Shown here piece by piece: positions 52,304 to 61,252 of a stretch of 64,000 nt of DNA. The translations under genes and the position numbers were made by a program. How positions within the stretch are numbered: the first letter of the stretch is position 1; each line of letters starts with the position of its first letter. The notes beneath the pieces are model-generated. The model saw only the letters and a program-made list of their open reading frames with translations. It was not told the DNA's origin and did no database searches. The stretch comes from JALYZC01 sp963725645 (lineage in GTDB: Bacteria; Actinomycetota; Thermoleophilia; Solirubrobacterales; Solirubrobacteraceae), in contig CAVRZD010000006.1 of the NCBI GenBank assembly GCA_963725645.1, positions 1,054,001 through 1,118,000 on the forward strand, written 5' to 3'.

Positions 52304-52713
52304 GAGCGGCGATCGCCGCGCCGGCGCTGCTCGCCGCCGGCGCGCTCCTCGCCGCCTGCGGCCAGGCGGGCGCCGACCTGTTCGTGGTCACGCGCAGCGG
52401 CCAGGGGCCCGGCGCCGCGCTCACGCTGCGGGTGGCGGATGACGGCTTCGTGCGCTGCAACGGCGGCCCGCGCCGGCGGATCAGCGACGAGCAGTTGCTG
52501 CTCGCGCGGGAGGTCGAGCGCGAGCTCGACGGCGACGCCAAGCAGCGCACCTCGCGGCCGCCGGGTCCGGGGTCCGTGCTCTCCTATTCGGTCAGGTTGG
52601 AGAGCGGGACCGTGCGCTTCTCCGACACGTCTCCGGGAATCTCCAAGGAGGAGCGCAAGGCGGCCGCGTTCACGCGCGAGGTCGCGACCGGCGTGTGCCG
52701 GCTGCCCCGCTAG
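52300..52713 (+). CDS. Small lipoprotein, unknown
   Basis: 137 residues: signal with lipobox LLAAC (AIAAPALLAAGALLAAC, GQAG) and a beta-rich mature part (DLFVVTRSGQGPGAALTLRVADDGFVRCNGGP) with two cysteines. The ATG overlaps the upstream stop (ATGA), so it is co-transcribed with the transferase gene. Confidence 0.72.
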   Translation: MRAAIAAPALLAAGALLAACGQAGADLFVVTRSGQGPGAALTLRVADDGFVRCNGGPRRRISDEQLLLAREVERELDGDAKQRTSRPPGPGSVLSYSVRLESGTVRFSDTSPGISKEERKAAAFTREVATGVCRLPR

Positions 52714-52717
52714 CGGT

Positions 52718-53341
52718 TCAGCCGAAGCGGACCTTCCCGTTGGAGCGCGCGCGGGCCTGCGCGCGCTCGACGAAGTCCAGGCGGCGCGCCGCGGCGCGGA
52801 ACAGGCGCGTGACGAGGCGCAGGCGCGCGTTCTCGGAGCGGAGGTCGAGCAGGCCCTGCTTCGCCTCGAGGCCGAAGTCCACCGTCGCGGCCATGTCGTA
52901 CGCGCCCATCGCGCCGAGCTCCTCGCCGTCGGGGCGGTTGTCGGTGGCCTGTTCGACGAGGTCCGCGTAGGTCGTCTGCGCGGTCTGCAGCGTGTCGTCG
53001 TCGACCGCCTCGTCGCGGTCCTCCAGGAACTCCACCTCGCCGGCCGGGTAGGGCAGCGCGTCCTGGCGCTCGAGGACGCGGAAGGGCCGCGTCCCGCGGG
53101 TGAGGATGTTCATGCGGCCGTCGTCCATGCGCTCGAGCACCTCGGTGATCTCGCAGGCGCAGCCGATCGGCCGCAGGCCGTCGTCGGAGAGCCACACGAT
53201 GCCGAATTCGGACGCGCCGTCGAGGCAGTCGCCGATCATCGTCTGGTAGCGCTCCTCGAAGATGTGCAGGGGCACGACCTCGGACGGCAGCGCCACCATG
53301 CCAAGCGGGAAGAGGGGGAAGTCGCGCTCGATCGTCTCCAT
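52718..53341 (-). CDS. Lon N-terminal (substrate-binding) domain protein
   Basis: 207 residues: FPLFPLGMVALPSEVVPLHIFEERYQTMI, GCACEITEV, ILTRGTRPFRVLER, YPAGEVEFLED match the stand-alone LON-N (PF02190) proteins without an ATPase. Function unclear; possibly an adaptor. The ATG at 53341 lies 7 nt from a TACACT box (53349-53354), preferred to the GTG at 53365. Confidence 0.85.
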   Translation of the reverse strand: METIERDFPLFPLGMVALPSEVVPLHIFEERYQTMIGDCLDGASEFGIVWLSDDGLRPIGCACEITEVLERMDDGRMNILTRGTRPFRVLERQDALPYPAGEVEFLEDRDEAVDDDTLQTAQTTYADLVEQATDNRPDGEELGAMGAYDMAATVDFGLEAKQGLLDLRSENARLRLVTRLFRAAARRLDFVERAQARARSNGKVRFG

Positions 53342-53348
53342 CGCGTTC

Positions 53349-53354
53349 AGTGTA
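53349..53354 (-). promoter_or_regulatory. TANNNT -10 box deciding the Lon-N start
   Basis: TACACT on the minus strand, 7 nt before the ATG at 53341. Confidence 0.5.
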
Positions 53355-53423
53355 CGAACGCGCACGTCCCGGCGCCGCGGGCGCCAGGGCCCGCGTCGCC
53401 GGAACGGCTGGCGACCCGCGCGA

Positions 53424-54182
53424 CTACCTCACGCAGGGCATGCGGTCGGTGGCGACCAGGCGCCCACCGCCGTAGCTGGTGTTGACCTGCTCGAACAACC
53501 ACGAGCCCCGACAGGTCGGCGGTGCCACGGTGTAGTGCACCGCACGGCCCCGAACGCGGACGACGTGATCGGGGAAGTTCAGGTGCAGCTGGCTGATGCC
53601 GAACAGCGGCGCCGTGCCCGGGGTCAGCGGGCCGCCGTCGACGACGAACCCGGGACCGAAACCGGACGCGGGCGGCTTGATCTCCGCCACCAGCACGAGC
53701 GGCACCTGCTGGCCGTTGAGGTTGGCGAGCACCCGGAGGAGCAGCGCCGGCTTGCCGGCCGTGGTCTTGCCGTTGAACGCGGTCACCCTCGCCTGAATGG
53801 GCGTGGCGATCGTCGGGCGTGCGTCGGCGGTCGCGGTGCCCGTGGCGACCTGTGAGGCGCGCGGGCAATTGTTCTTGTCCACCTGGGCGCGCGTGCAGCT
53901 CGCGAACGCGGACGGGTTCACCTTGAAGCCCTTGGCGAGGCGGACGTCGTTGATTCGCGTCGAGTCGTTGGGCGTGGGAAGCGTGCCGTCGACGTCGTTG
54001 CCGGCGAACGAATCGAACTCGATGGCGACGCCCTGACCGGCGCGCGGCGGCGAGACCTTCACCTGTAGGACCAGAAAGCTCTTGCCACTGGGACCGCGGG
54101 CCGGAGCGCCGGCCTGGGCGGCAGATGCGAGGCCGAAGAGCGCGGCGGCGGCCGCTGCGGCGGTGAGGAACTTGGACGACAC
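53424..54182 (-). CDS. Secreted protein with one C-x(8)-CP-x2-S-x-V module
   Basis: 252 residues. Signal peptide (FLTAAAAAAALFGLASAAQA), then a beta-rich domain with ASCTRAQVDKNNCPRASQVATG (related to the modules of the 22446-24164 protein) and a C-terminal GSWLFEQVNTSYGGGRLVATDRMPC with two cysteines. GTG with AAGGAGGA upstream. Function unknown; its paralogue in this window supports a family. Confidence 0.72.
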   Translation of the reverse strand: MSSKFLTAAAAAAALFGLASAAQAGAPARGPSGKSFLVLQVKVSPPRAGQGVAIEFDSFAGNDVDGTLPTPNDSTRINDVRLAKGFKVNPSAFASCTRAQVDKNNCPRASQVATGTATADARPTIATPIQARVTAFNGKTTAGKPALLLRVLANLNGQQVPLVLVAEIKPPASGFGPGFVVDGGPLTPGTAPLFGISQLHLNFPDHVVRVRGRAVHYTVAPPTCRGSWLFEQVNTSYGGGRLVATDRMPCVR

Positions 54183-54297
54183 GAGTCCTCCTTGTCGGGT
54201 TTGGACGTGGGGCGACGCTACCGGCGCTCGGCCCCGGGCACAACTGGGGAGGCACCCCAGGGTTTTGGTGGGGCGCCTGATCGCGTTGGTGATGCCG

Positions 54298-54339
54298 GCC
54301 ACGGCTCGGCGCGAGTATCCGATCGCGCCGAGCCGTGGC
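54298..54339. terminator. 17-bp perfect stem-loop after the EEP hydrolase gene
   Basis: GCCACGGCTCGGCGCGA, loop GTATCCGA, then the exact complement, starting 9 nt downstream of the minus-strand stop at 54348. It is the strongest hairpin of the window and lacks a T run. Confidence 0.6.
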
Positions 54340-54347
54340 GGGTTTCG

Positions 54348-55385
54348 CTACCTCAGTCGGATCGTGGCGACGACGCCCGCGTGATCGGAGCGCCAGAGCC
54401 CGCGGATCCGGTCGCTCGTCCGGTTGCCGACCACCAGCGCGCGCAGGACCCTCGCCGTCGGCCGGACGACGATGTGGTCGATCCAGGTCTTGAGCTTCGA
54501 CGACGCGTTGTTGAGCTTCTCGTCCTGACAGCAGGTCGCCCGCCGCGAGGACGTGTCCTTGAAGCCGGCGCCGATCACCGCGTTGTAACCGCCGCCGGCC
54601 TCGCGGGGATCGGAGTTGAAGTCGCCGGCGATGATCGTCGGCAGCGTCCGCGACGTCGCCCGCGTTGCCAGCAGCTGCTGGAACTGCTTCGTGGCGATCG
54701 CCGCGGAATACGCCTCCGCGTGCGGGTCGAGGAACAGGAAGCGCCGGCCGGCGACGGTGCCCTGCATACCCGCGTAGCCGCGGCGCAGGTTGATCGTCTG
54801 GCCGGGGATCGGCACCGAGAGCTGGTCGGAGAACGTCCCGTGCACGTCGCGTACGAAGCTGGCGCGGGCGCCGCGGCCCGTCCGCACGAGGACCGCGTTA
54901 CCGAGCGTCAGCCGCAGGTCGTACCCCGCCGAGGAGGCCACCTGGACGTCGAGCTCGGTCTGCTGGGAGACGACCCGGTAGTTGAGGCCGCGGGCTCGGA
55001 TCTCCTTCTGGAGCAGGGCGAGCCAGTCGTACTGCAGCGTGCGCGCCTTGCCTCCGCCGCTTGGGCCGCGGTAGTAGCGCGCCACCTCCTGCAGGCCGAT
55101 CACGTCCGGCCTGGTGCTCGCGACCTCGCCGGCGAGCGCCTTGGCTCGCAGCGGGAAGTTCGTCTGCAGGACGGTCTGGTAGAGCGAGTTGGCCTTCTGC
55201 GCCTCGGTCTGGAGGTCGGGCGCGCTCGCGAGGGTGATGATCTCGGCGCCGAGGTACAGGTTGCGCGACATGATCGTCAGGTCGGGCTTGGGCGCGGCGG
55301 CCTGGGTGGGCGCGGCGAGGGCGCCGAGGGCCAGCACGGCCAGCAGCGCGGCGCGCGCGCAGAGACGGGTCGAAACGAGAGGCAA
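54348..55385 (-). CDS. Secreted endonuclease/exonuclease/phosphatase-family hydrolase
   Basis: 345 residues. Signal peptide (LCARAALLAVLALGALAAPTQAA), then the EEP fold: IMSRNLYLGAEI, VIGLQEVARYY with the metal Glu, GNAVLVRTG, TIIAGDFNSDPREAG with the catalytic Asp/Asn, and LWRSDHAGVVATI with the last Asp-His pair. It may hydrolyse DNA, phosphodiesters or lipids such as sphingomyelin. TTG start with AAGGAG five bases upstream. Confidence 0.83.
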   Translation of the reverse strand: MPLVSTRLCARAALLAVLALGALAAPTQAAAPKPDLTIMSRNLYLGAEIITLASAPDLQTEAQKANSLYQTVLQTNFPLRAKALAGEVASTRPDVIGLQEVARYYRGPSGGGKARTLQYDWLALLQKEIRARGLNYRVVSQQTELDVQVASSAGYDLRLTLGNAVLVRTGRGARASFVRDVHGTFSDQLSVPIPGQTINLRRGYAGMQGTVAGRRFLFLDPHAEAYSAAIATKQFQQLLATRATSRTLPTIIAGDFNSDPREAGGGYNAVIGAGFKDTSSRRATCCQDEKLNNASSKLKTWIDHIVVRPTARVLRALVVGNRTSDRIRGLWRSDHAGVVATIRLR

Positions 55386-55473
55386 GGAGACTCCTTCGGG
55401 AGTGGGGGGCCACACCTGGAGGAAACCTCCGGGCGCATCCTTAACACGCGCGGCGGGCATACGGTTCGGTGTC

Positions 55474-56355
55474 ATGACCGAGAGTCCGAGCGTGGGCGTG
55501 TTGGGTACGGGCATCATGGGCGCGCCGATGGCGCGCAACATCGCGGCGGCCGCGATGGAGGTGCGGGCGTGGAACCGCACGGCCGAGAAGGCCCAGGCGC
55601 TGGCGGGCGACGGCGTCACGCCGGCCGCCACCCCGGCCGAGGCGGCGCGTGGGGTGGATGCGGTCGTGACGATGCTCGCCGACGGCGACGCCGTCGAGTC
55701 GGCGATGACCGGCGACGACGGCGCGCTTGCGGCGATGGCCGCGGGCGGGTTGTGGTTGCAGATGAGCACGGTGGGCGTGGCCGCGACCGACCGGCTGGTG
55801 GCGCTGGCCTCCGAACGCGGCGTCGGCTACGTCGACGCCCCCGTGGTCGGCACCCGCCAGCCGGCGGAAGCGGGCGAGCTTCTGGTGCTCGCGTCGGCGC
55901 CCGAGGAGCTGCACGACCGCGCTGCGCCCGTGTTCGACGCGGTTGGCCGCGCCACGCGCTGGGTCGGCGAGGAGGCCGGCGCCGCCACCCGCCTCAAGCT
56001 CGTGTTCAACGGCTGGCTGGTGTCGCTGATGGAGTCGCTGTCGGAGACGCTCGCGTTCTCGCGCGCGATGGGCATCCCGCCCGAGCGGTTCCTCGAGGCG
56101 ATCGACGGGACGCCGATGGGGCCGGCGTACGCCCAGCTCAAGGGGAGGGCGATGGCGAAGATGGACTTCTCCGAGGTCGCGTTCCCGCTGCGGCTCGCGC
56201 ACAAGGACGCGCGCCTCGTGCTCGAGGCCGCCGAGGCGGAGGGCCTCGAGCTCCCGCTGATGCGCACCGCCGAGGCGCAGTTCGCGCGCGCCGAGGCGAC
56301 CGGCCACGGGGACGAGGACCTCGCCGCCGTGCACCACGCGGTGGCCGGCGGCTGA
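55474..56355 (+). CDS. NAD(P)-dependent beta-hydroxyacid dehydrogenase
   Basis: 293 residues of the 3-hydroxyisobutyrate/6-phosphogluconate family: GVLGTGIMGAPMARNI (NAD(P) loop), AWNRTAEKAQAL, VTMLADGDAVESAM, VDAPVVGTRQPAEAGEL, RLKLVFNGWLVSLMESLSETLAFSRAMG with the catalytic Lys in the R-L-K position. ATG 8 nt after TACGGT. Product could be succinic semialdehyde or glyoxylate reduction. Confidence 0.88.
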   Translation: MTESPSVGVLGTGIMGAPMARNIAAAAMEVRAWNRTAEKAQALAGDGVTPAATPAEAARGVDAVVTMLADGDAVESAMTGDDGALAAMAAGGLWLQMSTVGVAATDRLVALASERGVGYVDAPVVGTRQPAEAGELLVLASAPEELHDRAAPVFDAVGRATRWVGEEAGAATRLKLVFNGWLVSLMESLSETLAFSRAMGIPPERFLEAIDGTPMGPAYAQLKGRAMAKMDFSEVAFPLRLAHKDARLVLEAAEAEGLELPLMRTAEAQFARAEATGHGDEDLAAVHHAVAGG

Positions 56356-56368
56356 CCGTCGCCGACTA

Positions 56369-57301
56369 CTAGGTGGGCTTGCGCGCCGCCAGCATCAGGT
56401 TGTAGAAGGCCTCCGGCGGCAGGCGGCCCTCGAGCAGGCGGCGGTCGACCTGCTGCAGCAGGAGGTAGCCGCGGTAGGCGTACTGGCGCCAGAGCCAGGG
56501 CACGTCGTCGGGGTCGGCCGTGCTCTCGAGCGTCCGGTTGGCCCAGCCGAACAACGACGCCAGCAGCTCCTCGCCGGTCACGCGCGCGGCCTCGAGGCCG
56601 GCGGCGAGGGCGAGGCGGCGCAGGTCGGCGGGGGAGAAGGCGTGCACGTCGACGAAGAACTCCATCCCGTGGTCGCCGCCCTCGGGGTGGCCGTTCCCCG
56701 CCGTGCCGTTCCCCTCCGGCGTCGCGGCGCCGGCGCGCAGCGCGCGGCGCCACAGCGGCGCGAGGGTCAGCGCGCTGCGCTTGGGTACCGCCGCGAGCCG
56801 ATCCCCGTAGCGCGACGGCTCGCCGGCGAACGCGAGCGTCCCGCCCGGCTGCAGCACGCGGTGGAACTCGGCGAAGGCGCGCTCGAGGTCCGGGAGGTGG
56901 TGCAGCACCGCATGGCCGAAGACCAGGTCGAAGGACTCGTCCGGCAGGGCGAGCCGCTCGGCGTCGCCTGCCATGGTCTCGACCTCGAGGCCGAGCTCTG
57001 CGGCGTTGGCCTGCAGCGCGGCGAGCATGCCGGGCGAGATGTCGGTGCACACGGCCTCGCGCAGCACGCCCGCGAGCATCAGGTTGAGCGTGAAGTAGCC
57101 GGTTCCCGCGCCGATCTCAAGGCCGCGGTCGAACACCGGGAGCTCGCCACGGCCCAGCGCCTTGCGCAGCTTGCCGAGGACCTGGCCCTGGCCGGTCGAG
57201 CCGAAGTCGATGCCCCACTTGCCGTCGTAGTCCTCCGCCGCGGCGTCGTGGTAGCGGACGTTGACCTCGCGGATCTGCGCCGCTGTGGGCGGGGCCGGCA
57301 T
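56369..57301 (-). CDS. Class I SAM-dependent methyltransferase
   Basis: 310 residues: EIGAGTGYFTLNLMLAG (SAM loop), DISPGMLAALQANAAELG, LPDESFDLVFGHAVLHHLPDLERAFAEFHRVLQPGGTLAFAG. A helical C-terminal 110 residues (ALRAGAATPEGNGTAGNGHPEGG) contains a Gly/Asn/His-rich loop. Substrate unknown. Divergent from the MTase-GH57-GT4 set by 29 bp, so perhaps functionally linked. Confidence 0.85.
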   Translation of the reverse strand: MPAPPTAAQIREVNVRYHDAAAEDYDGKWGIDFGSTGQGQVLGKLRKALGRGELPVFDRGLEIGAGTGYFTLNLMLAGVLREAVCTDISPGMLAALQANAAELGLEVETMAGDAERLALPDESFDLVFGHAVLHHLPDLERAFAEFHRVLQPGGTLAFAGEPSRYGDRLAAVPKRSALTLAPLWRRALRAGAATPEGNGTAGNGHPEGGDHGMEFFVDVHAFSPADLRRLALAAGLEAARVTGEELLASLFGWANRTLESTADPDDVPWLWRQYAYRGYLLLQQVDRRLLEGRLPPEAFYNLMLAARKPT

Positions 57302-57316
57302 GGCGGCCGCGAACTG

Positions 57317-57322
57317 TACCGT
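57317..57322 (+). promoter_or_regulatory. TANNNT -10 box deciding the start at 57331
   Basis: TACCGT, 8-nt gap, GTG 57331. The upstream TTG at 57322 would overlap the box. Confidence 0.5.
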
Positions 57323-57330
57323 TGCGCTGC

Positions 57331-58113
57331 GTGTCGTCGGAGCAGACCTACGTCCAGCGCGATCAGCCGCCCGGAGTCCCGCCGCTCGAGCTGACCGGCG
57401 AGCGCACGCTCCCCGACGTCCCCGAGGAGAACTACTGGTTCCAGCGCCACCTGGTCGTGTATCGGTGGATCGCCGAGCGCGTGGCCGGCCTCGACGTCGT
57501 CGACATGGCGTGCGGCGAGGGCTACGGCGCCGATGTGCTCGCCGGCACGGCGCGGTCCGTCGTCGGGGTGGACGCGAACCCCGAGGCCCATGCGCACGCG
57601 GCCGCGCGCTACCCGCGGGAGAACCTGCGGTTCGCGCGGGACCTCGTCGAGCGGTTCGCGCCGGAAGACCGCTGCGACGCCGTCTCGTTCCTGCAGACGA
57701 TCGAGCACCTCGGGGAACCGGGCGCGGTGCTCGACCACTTCCGCTCGATCCTGCGGCCCAACGGTGTCGCCTACGTCTCGACGCCGAACGTGCTCACCCT
57801 CGCGCCGAAGGGCGCCGAGCGCTCGGGCAACCCCTGGCACGTGCACGAGTACCGCGCGGAGGAGTTCGCCGGGCTCCTCTATGCGCACTTCTCCGACGTC
57901 GAGCTGCACGGCCTGTTCCACGCCCGCCGGCTGCGCTGGCACGACTGGATGCTGCGCGCCGGCTGGGACGCGGTGCACCCGCGGGTCGGCCTGACCGGCG
58001 CGTTCTACTCCCGCTTCACCCCGGCGATCTCCGAGCGCGACTTCACGCTGCGACCCGGGGTGCCGGCGCAGCTCCAGCGCGCGCTGGACCTCGTCGCGGT
58101 CTGCCGGCTGTGA
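57331..58113 (+). CDS. SAM methyltransferase, Rv3030-like position in a glucan operon
   Basis: 260 residues: VVDMACGEGYGADVLAG, GVDANPEAHAHAAARYP, FLQTIEHLGEPGAVLDHFRSILRPNGVAYVSTPN. The three genes from here are arranged MTase-GH57-GT4 with GTGA overlaps, the order of mycobacterial Rv3030-Rv3031-Rv3032, where the methyltransferase acts on polymethylated glucan. That role is an inference from synteny. Confidence 0.85.
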   Translation: MSSEQTYVQRDQPPGVPPLELTGERTLPDVPEENYWFQRHLVVYRWIAERVAGLDVVDMACGEGYGADVLAGTARSVVGVDANPEAHAHAAARYPRENLRFARDLVERFAPEDRCDAVSFLQTIEHLGEPGAVLDHFRSILRPNGVAYVSTPNVLTLAPKGAERSGNPWHVHEYRAEEFAGLLYAHFSDVELHGLFHARRLRWHDWMLRAGWDAVHPRVGLTGAFYSRFTPAISERDFTLRPGVPAQLQRALDLVAVCRL

Positions 58114-59516
58114 GTACGGGGGGTCAGGGCCCGGGCGAGCTCGCGCTCGTCCTGCACACGCACATGCCCTACGTGGAGGGGTTCGGGACCTGGCCCTTCG
58201 GCGAGGAGTGGCTGTTCGAGGCGATGGCCACGTCCTACCTGCCGCTGCTCGACGTGCTGGCGCGCGACGACGCGGCGATCACGGTGTCGCTGACCCCCGT
58301 GCTCTGCGACCAGCTCGAGGCGCCGGGCGTCGCCGAGCGGTTCCTCGCCTTCCTGCGCGACGTGCGCGCCGAGACGCACCGGCGCGACATCGAGGGCTGC
58401 CGCGACGGCGCACCCGAGCTGGTGGCCGAGCTGGAGAACTCCGCCCGCGACTACCAGTGGGCGGACGAGCGGTTCGAGGCGATCGGGCTCGATCTCCTGG
58501 GCGCGCTCGCGCCGTACGCCGGCTGGACGTCGGCGGCGACCCACGCCGTGCTGCCGCTCCTGGCGACCGACGCGGCGATCGAGCTGCAGGCGGCGACCGG
58601 CATTGCGTCGCATCGCCGGCGCTTCGGCGATTGGGGCGGCGGCTTCTGGCTGCCGGAGTGCGCGCACGCCGAGTGGTTCGGGCCGCTGCTGGTCGAGTTG
58701 GGAGTCGCGGCGGTCTGCGTCGAACTGACCGACGTGCTCGGTCCCGACGCGGCGGCGCAGCCGCTCGAACGGAAGGGCGGCCCCACGCTCGTGCCGATCG
58801 ACCGCGACGTCGTGGACCTCGTCTGGAGCGATCGGGGATATCCCGCGCACGGCTCGTACCGCGACTATCACCACCACACGATCCACCACCACCGGCCGTG
58901 GGCAAACGACGGCTCGTCCTACGACCGCGAGGCCGCGCGGGCGCTTGCGCGCGATCACGCCCGCGCGTTCGTCGGACACGTGAAGGCCCGGCTCGGCGAG
59001 GGTCCGGGGCCGCGGCGTCAGCCGTCGCTGTGCGTCTGCGCGCTGGACACCGAGCTGCTCGGCCACTGGTGGCATGAGGGCGTCGCCTGGCTCGACGCGG
59101 TGATCGACGAGGCCGGCGCCCAGGGCGTGGCCCTTGCGAGGCTCGACGACGCGCTCGCGCACCGCGAGCCCGCGATCCTCGACCACCCGCTGCCCACCAC
59201 CAGCTGGGGCACGCCGCGGGACCTCTCGACCTGGGACGGGCCGGCGGTCGCCGACTTCGCCTGGCGCGCCCGCGCGGCCGAGCTGCGCGTCGCGGCCGCG
59301 GGCCCGAGCGCCGGCGAGCGGGCCCTGCGCGAGCTGCTGGCGCTCCAATCCTCGGACTGGGCGTTCATGGTCACCCGGGGACTGGCGGGCGACTACCCGC
59401 GCCAGCGCGCCGCCGGCCACGGGGCGGAGCTGGATCGCGCGCTGCGCGCCCCGATAGGCTCCGCCGAGGCCCACCTGCGCAACCTCGCCCCGCAGCTGTC
59501 CCGCACCGCGCTGTGA
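58110..59516 (+). CDS. GH57-family 1,4-alpha-glucan branching-type enzyme (Rv3031-like)
   Basis: 468 residues. ALVLHTHMPYVEGFGTWPFGEEWLFEA is the start of the GH57 barrel, WGGGFWLPECAHAEWFGPLL carries the catalytic Glu and CALDTELLGHWWHEGVAWL the catalytic Asp, as in AmyC/TreX-type branching enzymes. The C-terminus (RELLALQSSDWAFMVTRG) is the DUF1957 helical part. GTGA overlaps both neighbours. Acts on alpha-1,4-glucan. Confidence 0.9.
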   Translation: MSTGGQGPGELALVLHTHMPYVEGFGTWPFGEEWLFEAMATSYLPLLDVLARDDAAITVSLTPVLCDQLEAPGVAERFLAFLRDVRAETHRRDIEGCRDGAPELVAELENSARDYQWADERFEAIGLDLLGALAPYAGWTSAATHAVLPLLATDAAIELQAATGIASHRRRFGDWGGGFWLPECAHAEWFGPLLVELGVAAVCVELTDVLGPDAAAQPLERKGGPTLVPIDRDVVDLVWSDRGYPAHGSYRDYHHHTIHHHRPWANDGSSYDREAARALARDHARAFVGHVKARLGEGPGPRRQPSLCVCALDTELLGHWWHEGVAWLDAVIDEAGAQGVALARLDDALAHREPAILDHPLPTTSWGTPRDLSTWDGPAVADFAWRARAAELRVAAAGPSAGERALRELLALQSSDWAFMVTRGLAGDYPRQRAAGHGAELDRALRAPIGSAEAHLRNLAPQLSRTAL

Positions 59517-60700
59517 CCCGCGTCCTCATCTTGTCCTGGGAGTACCCCCCGCTGATCGAGGGCGGCCTGGCCCGGCACGTGCGCAAGCTCGCCGAGCAGC
59601 TGGTCGCCGTCGGGGACGTCGAGGTCCACGTCCTCACGCGCGGCGACGAGCGGATGGCGGCCGAGGACGAGCTCGAGGGCGTCTTCGTCCACCGCGTGCG
59701 CGAGCCGCTGCGCCCGCGGGACCTGGGAGAATTTGTGACCTGGGTCGAGCACATGAACGCGGACATGCTGGCGGCGGGCGTGGAGCTGGGCGACCGCTTC
59801 GACTTCGACCTCGTGCACGGCCACGACTGGCTCGTCGCGGTCGCCGGCGACCACCTCGCCAACCGTTTCCGCTGCCCGCTCGTCGTCACGATCCACGCGA
59901 CCGAGTACGGACGCCATCAGGGCTGGGTCGACAAGCATCCGCAGTCGCACATCCACGGCGTCGAGCGCTGGATGGCGAACCGCGCGGACCGCGTGATCAC
60001 CTGCTCGCATTACATGCGCGGCCACGTCGCCGACGTCTACGACCTGGAGGAGTCGCGCGTGACCGTGATCCCGAATGGGATCGACCCGCTCGACCTCCAG
60101 CCGGTGGACGACCTCGACCGCCTCCGCGCCCAGTTCGCGGCCAGGAACGAGCGCCTGGTCGTGCTGGTCGGGAGGCTGGTGTACGAGAAGGGCTTCCAGC
60201 TCGCGCTCGAGGCGCTGCCCGGCGTGATCGAGCGGCTCGGCGACGTGCGGTTCCTCGTCGCCGGATCGGGCACGCACGAGCAGGAGCTGCGCCGCCAGGC
60301 CGCCGAGCTGGGCCTCGACGCCCACGGCACCTTCCTGGGCTGGATCGGCGACGACGTGCTGCATTCGCTCTACCGGATCGCCGACCTCTGCGTGGTGCCC
60401 TCGATCTACGAGCCGTTCGGCCTCGTCGCGCTCGAGGCGATGGCGTCGGGCTGCCCGTGCATCGTGGCCGACACCGGAGGACTGCGCGAGATCGTCCCCG
60501 AGGACGAGCGCGTGGGCCTGCGCTTCAACGGCGGGGACGCCGAGCACCTCGCGACGATGGTCGAGCGCCTGCTCACCGACGATCCCCTGCGCGATCGGCT
60601 CGTGGCCGAGGCGTCCGAGCATGTGCTGCGCTTCGACTGGGCCGACGTGGCGCGGCAGACCTCGGCGCTCTACGCCCAGCTCGGGCGCGCCGCGGTGTAG
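59513..60700 (+). CDS. GT4-family glycosyltransferase (Rv3032-like)
   Basis: 395 residues, GT-B fold: ILSWEYPPLIEGGLARHVRKLAEQL at the acceptor side, FDLVHGHDWLVAVAGDHLA, IPNGIDPLDLQPV, VLVGRLVYEKGFQLALEAL and VPSIYEPFGLVALEAMASGCPCIVADTGGLREIV, the E-x7-E retaining motif region with EPFGLVALE. It probably adds glucose in the same glucan. A TAGGCT at its stop (60697-60702) serves the next gene. Confidence 0.92.
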   Translation: MTRVLILSWEYPPLIEGGLARHVRKLAEQLVAVGDVEVHVLTRGDERMAAEDELEGVFVHRVREPLRPRDLGEFVTWVEHMNADMLAAGVELGDRFDFDLVHGHDWLVAVAGDHLANRFRCPLVVTIHATEYGRHQGWVDKHPQSHIHGVERWMANRADRVITCSHYMRGHVADVYDLEESRVTVIPNGIDPLDLQPVDDLDRLRAQFAARNERLVVLVGRLVYEKGFQLALEALPGVIERLGDVRFLVAGSGTHEQELRRQAAELGLDAHGTFLGWIGDDVLHSLYRIADLCVVPSIYEPFGLVALEAMASGCPCIVADTGGLREIVPEDERVGLRFNGGDAEHLATMVERLLTDDPLRDRLVAEASEHVLRFDWADVARQTSALYAQLGRAAV

Positions 60701-60727
60701 GCTCGCACCAGCTACCGAGGAGAGACC

Positions 60728-61252
60728 ATGCCGCCCACCGAGGCCGCCGCCGCCACGATCGACGCCGCCTTCGTCGAGGACTTCATCCCCCGCTGGGAGG
60801 GCGCCTGGAACTCGCACGAGCCCGACCGGCTCCTGGCGCTGATGACCGAGGACGTCACCTACGACGATTCCGCCTGGCCGACGAGGATGCACGGCCACGC
60901 GGACGTCCGCGAGTTCCTGCGACACGCGTGGACGGCCTTCCCGGACATGCGCTTCGCGTTCAGGGACGGGCCGTTCCTGCACCCGACCAAGGCGTCGGCG
61001 ACGTTCGGCTGGACCGGCTCCGCCACCCACACCGGACGGATCGATCCACCGGGTGTCGCCCCGACCGGCCGGCATTTCACGTTCGAGGGCTTCGATCTGC
61101 ACGAGTACCGGGACGGCCGGGTCGCGCGGCTCTGGATCTGCTTCGACATGGCCGGCATCATGCGCGACCTGGGCGTGCTCCCGCCCGCCGGAAGCCGCGC
61201 GGAGCAGCTCACCGCGAAGCTGGCGAACCTGCAGACACGGCTGCGCCGCTAG
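60728..61252 (+). CDS. SnoaL-like/ester-cyclase-family protein
   Basis: 174 residues: FIPRWEGAWNSHEPDRLLALMTEDVTYDDSAWP, FLRHAWTAFPDMRFAF, PTGRHFTFEGFDLHEYRDGRVARLWICFDMAGIMRDLGVLP, the SnoaL-like polyketide-cyclase pattern. ATG with GAGGAGAG upstream. TAGGCT (60697-60702) is its likely -10. Function unknown. Confidence 0.82.
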   Translation: MPPTEAAAATIDAAFVEDFIPRWEGAWNSHEPDRLLALMTEDVTYDDSAWPTRMHGHADVREFLRHAWTAFPDMRFAFRDGPFLHPTKASATFGWTGSATHTGRIDPPGVAPTGRHFTFEGFDLHEYRDGRVARLWICFDMAGIMRDLGVLPPAGSRAEQLTAKLANLQTRLRR

